Below, piece by piece: positions 34,247 through 42,615 of a stretch of DNA of 64,000 bases. This DNA is from Closterium sp. Naga37s-1. Its lineage: Eukaryota > Streptophyta > Zygnematophyceae > Desmidiales > Closteriaceae. The stretch is taken from assembly GCA_947471745.1 (NCBI GenBank), contig CANJKZ010000960.1, positions 1,426,001 through 1,490,000 on the forward strand, read 5' to 3'. The translations under genes were made by a program, and so were the position numbers. The notes under the pieces were generated by a model. That model did not search any database and was not told the DNA's origin. It saw nothing but the letters and a program-made list of their open reading frames with translations. Positions within the stretch are counted from its first letter, which is position 1, and each line of letters starts with the position of its first letter.

Positions 34247-34988
34247 CTGCGCCAGCACTGCAGAAAGGTGACCTACCAACACAGCAGGTCGACGGTGTGC
34301 CAACGCTGCAGCAGAGCGGCTGTCCATCGTTGCCCCGTAGAAGACAGCAGTGCGCACGCTCGCAGGTGCGCGCAGACGATTGGCCCGACTTGCACCATTG
34401 TGCATCCGTCGGCTGTTGTCTGCGCCTGACGAGCCACATCGGCTTCCGGATACCAACCAGAAGTCGCCTTCACCATCGCAACTTTGACGACGTTCGCGTG
34501 CCTCCGCATAATTCGCCGAGCAGGTTACCCGGTCGACCTGGACAACCCCAGGTGCTCTGGTCGACCACCAAGTGCCTCTGGTCGACCACTGGGTCCCTCT
34601 GGTCGACCACCAGGTGCCCCTGGTCGACCACAGCTTCCGTGGAGCTACCCCCTGGTCGACGGACCCCTTCCGTCGACAAAAACTGTCAGCCGTTGTCGCC
34701 GAGCTCCCCTCGTCGACCGCTGCTCACTTGTCAGGTCGACGGATTGCTCCGTCGACCTCCCGGTCGAACTGCCCCTCCTGGTCGACGGCCCACCCGTCGC
34801 CCAGACCAGTCAGTTGCAGCTGTCGAGCTCCTTGGTCGACAGCAACACCACAGCGTTTCTCTGCATCTTGACGAAGCCTTTCGAGCAGCTCTCCCACTGT
34901 GAACGGTCGGCTGCTACTCCTGTACATCCGACCAAGTCGTCGACGTTGCCCAAGCGAGGGCAGGGCCAACACTCCACTCCCGTTAACA
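34247..34988 (-). repeat. 3' LTR of copia D, truncated
   Basis: Matches 39522-40260 throughout with scattered substitutions; both end (on +) at CCCGTTAACA. It lacks the part equivalent to 39251-39521. Rich in GTCGAC palindromes. Confidence 0.88.
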
Positions 34989-35117
34989 CTCCCCTGCCGC
35001 GCTCACGCTTCGGCCTCTAGCCCACACGGCAGTACTCCACGGAGAAATCTCGTATTCAGCGTGCACCCCACATACAGCACGCCGTCACCGCACCAGCCGT
35101 GCAGAAGGGCACGGCAC

Positions 35118-38100
35118 CTACTGCTGCACATCATCGTTGTCGTCGCCGACGTCGGCCAAACGAACTTTGCCGATGGCGACAGAGCACCGGTTGAAAGCCG
35201 GAAAATGCAACGCCTTCGTCAGGAAGTCTGCCAGCTGCTCGGTGGTCGGGGTGTACTTTTGTATGAACTTCCCGCGCCTCACCATGTGCTGCACCCAGGC
35301 ATAGCGTCGCTCCACGTGCTTGAGGTTGCCCGTCAGCCCCAAGCCCTCAGCGACCGTAATTGCCGTCTTGATGTCGACGCGGAGGACGGTCGGCTTCCCA
35401 TCGTCGAGTAGCTTGAATTCGGCAAGAAGGAAACGAAGTCAGTTCTTCATGATGTTCACCCCGCGTGGGCGTTCGACCAGCTCCCAAGTGCCCATGCCGA
35501 TGAGGCTGCGGATCCCTTCTTCCATGGTGGCCTTCACCGCCTCGCCTTTCCAGATCGCCATCACCTCCTTCACTGTCATCGTGGCGATGTCCCGGCGGTG
35601 TTTGTCAGCATGCACGTCGGGGTCGAGCTCCGGCAGTTCTTCATCCTCCTCGGCGTCGTCGTACAACAGGTCGTCGTCGACCTCGTCGTACACTGTGGTG
35701 AAGGCAGCTGGCGGTAGGCACGTGTGGAAGCTCAGCCGCTCCGGCCGCCGTCGAGTTCGACCTGTGCATTGCAGCTCAGGCTTTGTGATCGGCACCTCCA
35801 CCACGTCGCTGTCGGTGGAATCTTCTCCTGCCGACAACTCCCCTTCTTCGTCGACGGCCAAGTCGTCGACCAGCTGCTTCGAACCTTCGACCAGCTGCTT
35901 ACCTCCTGCTGACTTCGACAGCTCCCCTATCGACTGCACCCCTGCTGCTGCCTCCTGTTCGACCGGCTCCCCTGTCTGCTGCTCCCCTGTCGTCGACGGC
36001 TTCCCAAACTGGTCGACGAGCTTGGCGCCTTGTCGACCGCCGGCGATGCCACTGGCCGGCGCCACAGGCGACCCCTCAAGGCTCCCCTCATCGCCGGTGG
36101 CCGACACTGATGTCAACGCAGGCCGATCTGCGACGGGGAAGGGAGGAGCAAGAACAGGGGAAGGTGGAAGAACCTCCACAACATCCTCATCAGCAGGCTC
36201 GTCGACTTCGGCGAGCAAGGGAACCGTTGCCGTCAAGGTGTCCGTCGGCGGGTGTGCCAGCGTCCGCCCCGACGCTGGCCCATGCTTCGCCTTCCACACC
36301 TCCAGCAACAGCGTCTCATAGAAGATAACCTCGACCGATGTGACCACCTTGTTGTTGGTCAGATCGAGTACCTCCCAACCCTTGCTCTCTGGCGACACAC
36401 CCAAGTGAAGCCCCCAGCGAGCTTTCGGCGCCAGCTTCCCACCGCGCTGCTGCTCAAGAACCATGAACTCCACCATGCAGCCCCACACCCGCGCCAGCGA
36501 GAGGTCGGGCTTCTTCCTGGTCAGCAGCTGGTACGGAGTCATCCCCGGCGGCGTCGTCGACCGCTCCAAGCAGTTGCGCACCCAGATAGCTTGTCGTAGA
36601 GCGAGGTGCCACCAGTGGTGCTGCACGCCCATGTGCAGCAGCATTGTCCTCACGGACTCGACAGCTGTGCGCATCTCTCGCTCAGCCATGCCGTTCTACT
36701 GCGGAGTGTAAGGGCACGTCAGGTCGTGGACGATGCCCTTGCTGTCGACGAAGTCGGTGAACTCCTTCCTGAGGAACTCCCCTCCCCGGTCTGAGTGGAG
36801 CATCAGCACCGAATTTTTCGCCTGCCGTTCCACCAGCACCAGCCACTTCTAGAACTCCCGCAGCACGTCGCTCTTCTTAGCGACCGGCATCACCCACACA
36901 AATCGAGTGTGGCGATCCTTCAGCAGCAGGAAGTAAAAGCTGCCATCCTTGGCAGCAACCCGAAATGACCCGCACAAGTCAATGTGCACGACAGCCAGCG
37001 CCTCCTCGGCGTCCGAGCCTTTGTCGGGGAAGGTGTGCCGCGCCAGCTTTTCTTCGACGCACGAGACACACGGTGGGTCTGCTCCGGTCGACGGCTTGAT
37101 GTTGAGCCCAGTAGCAACTTCATGCTTCGCCGAGCTCTTGATCGTGTCGACGCCGACGTGCGCGAGCCTCGCATGCAACCGGTCAGGGGTTGACTTCGTC
37201 GTCGAGACGATCGTCCGTAGAGCCACCACCTCGGTCGACGACGATCGCGTCGAGCAGGGGCAAAGGTCGGTGCAGAGGAATCGTCCGTTGTAGCGTGCTC
37301 GACCGAGCACCTCCCCGGTCGCAGCGACGAGCAGCATCTCGTCGCCGTCGCCCTGCAGCTGCACTCCGCTCCCCTTCAGCTGGCCAGCAGATAGTAGGCT
37401 CGCCTTTACGCCCGGAACGTAGAGCACGTCGGGGATGAGGACCCGCTTCCCGGCCTCCCGTTGCAGGGCGACGGTTCCACGACCCTCGACAGGCTGCAGC
37501 GCCCCGTTGAATCCACGCACGTGCTTCACATCGTCGCTCGGCGCCATGTCGACGAATATCGCCTTCGTCCCCATCAGGTGGTGGGAGCAACTGCTGTCGA
37601 GCAGCACCGCCATCGGTTTTTCCTGCACAGCTGCCGCCACCGCCTGGAAGTCCTTGCCAGCCTCCGGCGCCAGCGAAACCGTCGGCTCCACTACGCCGAC
37701 CATCGAGCACGACGTCTCCTCGTCGCCTCGGCTCTTGCCGCTGGAGTTGTTGACGTCCTTCGTCGACGACGTCTTCTTCGACGTCTGCTTCTCCTTGTGC
37801 GGCTTCGCATCTCGACGTGGGCGACGGCTGGTCGATCGACCGCAGCCTCCCTTGGTGTCGTCCTCGTCGCTGTCATTGCGGTCGGGACACTCGTAGGAAA
37901 GGTGGTCGGGTTCGTGGCAGATCTAGCACTCCCGCCGTCGACCACCACCTCCTCGGCCCTTGTCCCGCGTCGACCTCTTCTCGAGACGTCCTTCGTCAAC
38001 CGCCCACCTCCGCTACCACCTCCGCCTGGCTTCCTACGCTGCCCTCACTGCTGATTCACCTTCGTCGGTGTAGCGTAGTTTGCCTGAGGAAGGAGCTCCG

Positions 38101-39145
38101 TGGGCTGTTCGGCCTCCTGCATCGCCTCGTCTTGAAGAATGTAGCTGGTGATGGAGTCCTCGTTGAGGGACTCACGCGTCCCGGGTACCATCATCATCCT
38201 CTTCATAAGGTTGTAGCCGCGCGGCAGGCCCTTGACGATGTGGGAGATGTAGGACGTCGTCGAGTATTCGGCGCCTGCCATCCGCATCTCAGCCAGGATC
38301 CGTCGAGCACGGTTGCAGTAGTCCGTTGCCGACTCCTGCTCGCCCATTCGAATGTGGGTCATCTTCTCCTCCAGCTGTGCGATGTACAGGTCATCCCTGA
38401 ACTGGTACGTCGACAGGATGAAGTGCCATGCCTGGTGACCAGCATCTAGTCGCTCTCGACAGCTCCTGAGCGCCAGCTGCACCACCGGCGAGCAGCACCT
38501 CGAGATGACCATGAAAGTTAGCAAGTGAGCCGCACGAAACTCCCTGCACAGCTCGACATCGTCCACGGGCGGAATTGGCACTATGCCGTCGGCGAAGCCC
38601 TTCAGCCCGGCGACCTCCAGCTGAGGTTCTATCGACTCCCTCCAGGTGATGAGGTCCCGTCGACCTTGCAGTGGTGCGACGGTGATCCGGTCCGGCGAGA
38701 ACTTGAAGTAGCCATACGTCGATGCGATCCCGCCCGCCGTCACATACGTCATCGCCAAGAGCCCTCCACCGCTACGTAGAGGAGAGCAACGTCGACCAGC
38801 GACGTCGGCACGCGAGCTGCCTGCAGCCGCCGTCAACCATTGCACTCGCACCTGACTCCTGTCGACGCCACCGTCGACCTTGATCACTCCTCTTTGCTTC
38901 GTGCCATTGTTGCCGCTGACTCGTGCACCGCCGTCGACCTCGTCGTCGACGCCACCTTCGTTTCGCACCGGTCGAGGAGAAACAGGACGGGAAGGGTGTT
39001 CCGTCGCCCACTGCGACCGGATGCCCAACTCGACGATCAGCAAGGGGATCCTCCCGTACTCGCCATCCGCGTGGCGTTTCCTCGCATCAGCCAAGCGTGC
39101 CTCCAAGGTGTCCGCTATGCCCGCATTAGCTACGGGGTCGACCAT
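35118..39145 (-). pseudogene. copia gag-pol of element D (broken, RT core deleted)
   Basis: Gag starts at 39145 (reading left) with capsid motifs (LITWRESIEPQLEVAG, MGEQESATDYCNRARRI) and ends at 38045. A C-X2-C-X4-H-X4-C knuckle (about 37945-37905) contains TAG. The protease motif is LLDSSCSHHL, Ser replacing the usual Gly after DS. Integrase carries LHARLAHVG, CVSC, HIDLCG, HSDRGGEF and NGMAERE, with TAG at about 36849-36851 and another before NGMAERE. RT begins (TWELVERPRGVNIMKN), meets TGA at about 35439, and jumps directly to the RNase H end (QLADFLTKALHFPAFNR), so roughly 400 residues including YxDD are gone. Confidence 0.87.
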
Positions 39146-39211
39146 GGTGACTATCGCTGCTTCGCTGCTGCCGGCCTACGAACGACTTAGTAGGTGCAAA
39201 AGTCGGCTCCT

Positions 39212-39250
39212 ATCTGAAGGTCGCGTGTTCGATCCACGCTCACCGCACCA
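39212..39250 (-). promoter_or_regulatory. Extended tRNA-3'-half-like primer site of copia D
   Basis: Directly next to the LTR, the minus strand reads TGGTGCGGTGAGCG and onwards as the complement of a tRNA 3' half. On the + strand this is a CTGAAGGTC block, a T arm (GCGTG-TTCGATC-CACGC) and an acceptor strand ending ACCA at 39250. The match to tRNA form extends over about 39 nt, longer than a normal 12- to 18-nt primer site. No matching 5' half is found upstream, so it is not a tRNA gene. Confidence 0.65.
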
Positions 39251-40260
39251 TGCGGAGAAACACTCTACAATGGTAGTGAGCTAGACAACAGGGGTTGGCA
39301 CGAACTACTAGGAGTGATCGTAGCTTTGCCTAGTTTCTTAGTGCTTGCACAATCACGGGAGAACTCGGCAAGAGTTTCCACTAGAAAAGTTGGAATTACA
39401 GGATGATTGAACAAGGAATGACAACAATGACTACATCAGGCACCTAGCAACTCTGCAGTTTGCCTGGTCGACCGACAGCACAGCATGGTCGACCGCCTGC
39501 CAGCGTTGCGTAGAGGAGCCGCGCCAGCACTGCAGAAAGGCGACCTGCCAACACAGCAGGTCGACGGTGTGCCAACACTGCAGCAGAGCGGCTGTCCAAC
39601 GTTGCCCCGTAGAAGACAGCAGTGCTCACGCTCGCAGGTGCGCGCAGACGATTGGCCCGACTTGCACCGTTGTGCATCCGTCGGCTGTTGTCTGTGCCTG
39701 ACAAGCCACATCGACTTCGGGATACCAACCCGAAGTCGCCTTTGCCATCGCGACCTTGACGACGTTCGCGTGCCTCTGCAGAACTTGCCGAGCAGGTTAT
39801 CCGGTCGACCTGGACAGCCCCAGGTGCTGTGGTCGACCACCAAGTGCCTCTGGTCGACCAGCGGGTCCCTCTGGTCGACCACCAGGTGCCCCTGGTCGAC
39901 CACAGCTCCCGTCGAGCTACCCCCTGGTCGACGGACCCCTTTCGTCGACCAGAACTGTCAGCTGTTGTCGCCGAGCTCCCCTCGTCGACCGCTGCTCACT
40001 TGTCAGGTCGACGGACTGCTCCGTCGACCTCCCGGTCGAACTGCCCCTTCTGGTCGACGGCCCACCCGTCGCCCAGACCAGTCAGTTGCAGCTGTCGAGC
40101 TCCCTGGTCGACAGCAACACCACAGCGGTCCCCTGCAGCTCGACGAAGCCTGTTGATCAGCTCTCCTACTGTGAACGGTCGGCTGCTACTCCCGTACATC
40201 CGACCAAGTGGTCGGCGTTGCCCAAGCGAGGGCGGGGCCAACACTCCACTCCCGTTAACA
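39251..40260 (-). repeat. 5' LTR of copia D
   Basis: About 1010 bp, on the + strand TGCGGAG to GTTAACA (TG...CA on either strand). Contains about fifteen GTCGAC sites, many as GGTCGACC in units of roughly 20-30 bp between 39800 and 40110. Confidence 0.85.
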
Positions 40261-41032
40261 CCGCCGCCCAGTCACGTACCAGTCAGGGGATTACGTACTG
40301 CTCGACACACAGAACTTAAGACTGCCCGTCGTACTGAAATTACGACCACGCTACTGTGGACCATTCCAAATCAGCCACATGATCACCCCAGTCTCCGCTA
40401 ACTTACTGTTGCCGACCGACTGGTACATCAGCCCATCATTCCACGTCAGCCTGCTTCGCCCTTGCATCCCAACCACGAGCCAACCTTGCTCGTCACCACC
40501 CGCCATCCATGACTCGCCCTGCATCGGAGCCGATCATTGAGCTCGAGAAGATTCTGAGCCATCGGATTCGACACCCCACAGGCATCAAGAGGATTGAGTT
40601 CCTCGTTCGCTGGAAGGACTGCACGCCAACTGAGTGTCAGAATCCCAACCACTAGACCATTGGGATAAAAGGGCTTGTTCAGTAGCGGGTAAGTGCGCCC
40701 ATAACCCCCCAGGCCAACATGCCTGTAACCCTTCCCTAGGATCAATCGAGGATCACCAGTGGACCTCTGACACCCCCCCGAACTGGGATGCCCGAAGTGT
40801 ACACAGTGGGATTCGAACCCGAGACCTTCGCTCTGATACCATGTCAGAATCCCAACCACTAGACCATTGGGATAAAAGGGCTTGTTCAGTAGCGGGTAAG
40901 TGCGCCCATAACCCCCCAGGCCAACATGCCTGTAACCCTTCCCTATGATCAATCGAGGATCACCAGTGGACCTCTGACACTGAAGATAGCTGGGTGCCCC
41001 TGGCCAACATCGAAAACCACCCTGCCCTGTAA
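40261..41032 (+). pseudogene. gypsy integrase C-terminus and chromodomain, interrupted by TRIM
   Basis: Coding resumes after element D with the chromovirus integrase tail (SGDYVLLDTQNLRLPV, YCGPFQI, PSFHVSLLRPC). A chromodomain follows (EPIIELEKILSHRIRH, FLVRWKDCTPTE) and is cut at 40634 by a 345-bp TRIM. It continues after 40979 (DSWVPLANIENHPAL) to TAA at 41030-41032. Chromodomains of this class bind histone marks and steer integration; this one is split. Internal stops also occur between the tail and the chromodomain. Confidence 0.87.
40635..40979 (-). mobile_element. Complete TRIM/SMART-type miniature LTR retrotransposon, 345 bp
   Basis: Two 138-bp LTRs (40635-40772 and 40842-40979; TGTCAG to CTGACA) differ at one position. 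The 69-bp interior, read on the minus strand, begins TGGTATCAGAGC (primer site) right against the LTR and ends in a G7 purine tract against the other LTR; it also holds a GGTTCGAATCC string. It has no coding capacity. Flanks CTGAG (40630-40634) and CTGAA (40980-40984) match at 4 of 5 bases. It interrupts the gypsy chromodomain between Glu and Asp codons. It must rely on proteins from another element. Confidence 0.92.
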
Positions 41033-41085
41033 GTCAACATGAGGAGCCGGGGTTTCCGCGATATACACGCACGCGTAGCGGAGGG

Positions 41086-41112
41086 GGCTTCTTGAGGGGG
41101 GGGGGGGGGTAG
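41086..41112 (+). promoter_or_regulatory. Polypurine tract of the gypsy element
   Basis: GCTTCTTGA followed by a G run of about 16 and TAG immediately precede the 3' LTR at 41113; this is where plus-strand priming takes place. Confidence 0.8.
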
Positions 41113-41439
41113 TGTAAGGAATTTTCTCGCCATTCCTTACTGCGACTGACAACATCGCGTACAGCAGCAAGCCGTTGTTCGCCCGTTACTGCTAACGGGG
41201 CTTCGCCAACTTCGCATGCACTGTTTCACCAAACATCGCACTGCTGGAGCAGCCGAGTCGGCCTACGCTTCGGGACTAGCCCGAACCTCGTGCCGGCGTA
41301 GCACTAGCTAGCTCGCACGCACCGCGTTACCGTTTGCATGTTTCGCGTATAAGTATTCGCTCATGCATTCGCTCATACTTTGTACTCGTTGAACACTCTA
41401 GTGCAATCCTCGCTATCTTGATTCATTGCACCCGTAACA
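41113..41439 (+). repeat. 3' LTR of the gypsy chromovirus
   Basis: TGTAAGGAATTT to CCCGTAACA, 327 bp, co-linear with 20283-20595; contains a duplicated CATTCGCTCAT near 41363. Confidence 0.9.
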
Positions 41440-41506
41440 CTATTTTGCAATTGAGAGTGGTGCGAGATCTTGTTTTGGTATGAATAAGCTCACATCCAGC
41501 TTTCAG

Positions 41507-41938
41507 GCAATATATTGCACTTGGTAGTGTCGGTAGCGCTCAGTAGCGCTACCATTTCGCTAGACGACGCTACCGAGTGAGTAAGCATGCTGACCGCGGG
41601 CAGAAAAAAAACTAAAACTCATTCGGACTCCATGCCATTCGGGAGCCTCAACCCTAAAAGTTTAGGGTTGATGCCTCCCGAATGGCATGCCTTCCGAGTG
41701 GGTTTTATTTTTTTCCTTGCCCGCTGACTCATTGCACTGCCTGCGAGTGAGTCAGCATGCTGACCGCGGGCAGAAAAAAACTGAAACCCGTTCGAACTCC
41801 ATGCCATTCGGGAGCCTCAACCCTAAAATTTTAGGGTTGATGCCTCCCGAATGGCATGCCTTCCGAGTGGGTTTTATTTTTTTCCTTGCCCGCTGACTCA
41901 TTGCAGTGCCTGCTGACGCAGGCAGTGCAATATATATT
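41507..41938. repeat. Tandem pair of foldback hairpin units
   Basis: Two units of about 170 bp (41588-41735 and 41756-41903) each fold on themselves: GACCGCGGGCAG, ATGCCATTCGGGAG, TCAACCCTAAA, then TTTAGGGTTGA, CTCCCGAATGGCAT and CTTGCCCGCTGA. The stem is nearly complete, with a loop of only a few bases. CAATATATTGCAC at the left edge and GTGCAATATATA at the right edge (about 41926) form an outer inverted pair. No coding capacity. A foldback MITE or hairpin small-RNA source is possible. Confidence 0.8.
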
Positions 41939-42615
41939 CCAATTGCTTTCACTGAATTGAGTCAAACCCGCGACTCTCTTGGTGAAGTCTCTGATTGGTT
42001 TTGCCTGCTTTGTCCACCGTCAGCCAATCCGACGTGTAGTACAATAATTGTCTACACCCGCACAATGCGAATATCTTCATTCCAATGGGGCACCCGAAAC
42101 AGCTGACGTTCAACACTGGGAATGTCGGTTGCGTGGGGAATGGCCTGGATGCATCTCCCTTGCCAGTGCGATTGCTGACGGGATGTAACCTCCATGGGCA
42201 GATTCCGTCTTCGTTCCGTTTCTGTCCGTCATCGGCTTCTTCACCGGCAAGCATGGATGGAGCCGAGGAAACTGCTTCTTCCTCGAGATTCCGCTTTCCA
42301 CGTTTCCATTTTCCATCTGTCCCGCTTTCCGTGCACTTGACGGACATTTCTACCCACCTCTGGCACCTCGGGAAAGTCTTCCCCCCTAACCCCCAAGAGA
42401 ACTGCCAGAACCAGGATTCACAGTTTATTCCTGAGAAGCATTCAAATCTAGAAAACTTGTGGGTTCATTTTCGAAAAGAAATCGAAGTTGGCAACTAGAT
42501 TCATTCGGATCCTAGAAAGTAGAACTAGAAACGGCGTGCCTCGAGTACTTCAGTGGTAGCTACTAGCAGTCCTACAAGTTGTAATTTGTTAAAAAGCGAG
42601 ACCACTGTCTCAAGT
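41939..42615. other. Upstream region of the TOM1-like gene
   Basis: Mixed-composition DNA; an open frame at 42085-42498 has no recognisable domain and is not supported. Presumed promoter and 5' UTR of the gene starting at 42616. Confidence 0.4.

Larger units (their letters stand above)
34247..40260 (-). mobile_element. Ty1/copia retrotransposon D (minus strand, RT deleted)
   Basis: A separate copia lineage in the opposite orientation. The 5' LTR is at 39251-40260 and the 3' LTR at 34247-34988, the latter lacking its outer 270 bp where it meets element C. Between them the minus strand encodes gag, protease, integrase, the start of RT and the end of RNase H. A purine tract (GGCAGGGGAG) lies just before the 3' LTR at 34989-34999. 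The RT catalytic core is absent, so it is non-autonomous. Confidence 0.88.
20283..41439 (+). mobile_element. Ty3/gypsy chromovirus, split by nested insertions
   Basis: Two matching LTRs (20283-20595 and 41113-41439) enclose a gypsy-order gag, protease, RT, RNase H (20857-24088) and, 16 kb later, the integrase C-terminus plus a chromodomain (40264-41032). CTAAT (20278-20282) and CTATT (41440-41444) flank the LTRs, 4 of 5 bases matching, as expected of a 5-bp target duplication. Between the two halves lie copia elements B, C and D. About 1.2 kb of integrase core cannot be found anywhere, so insertion was accompanied by deletion. The element inserted a few bases from the right end of the hAT transposon. 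Confidence 0.9.

Noticed and set aside
39146-39250. A tRNA gene next to the D element LTR
   Set aside because: The T arm and ACCA acceptor end are present, but no 5' acceptor strand or anticodon stem pairs with them; it fits an extended primer site better.
41650-41670. Interstitial telomere
   Set aside because: Only one CCCTAAA and one TTTAGGG per unit, at the hairpin loop; no tandem array.
42085-42498. 137-codon frame upstream of the TOM1-like gene
   Set aside because: No domain or composition of a real protein; probably promoter or UTR sequence.
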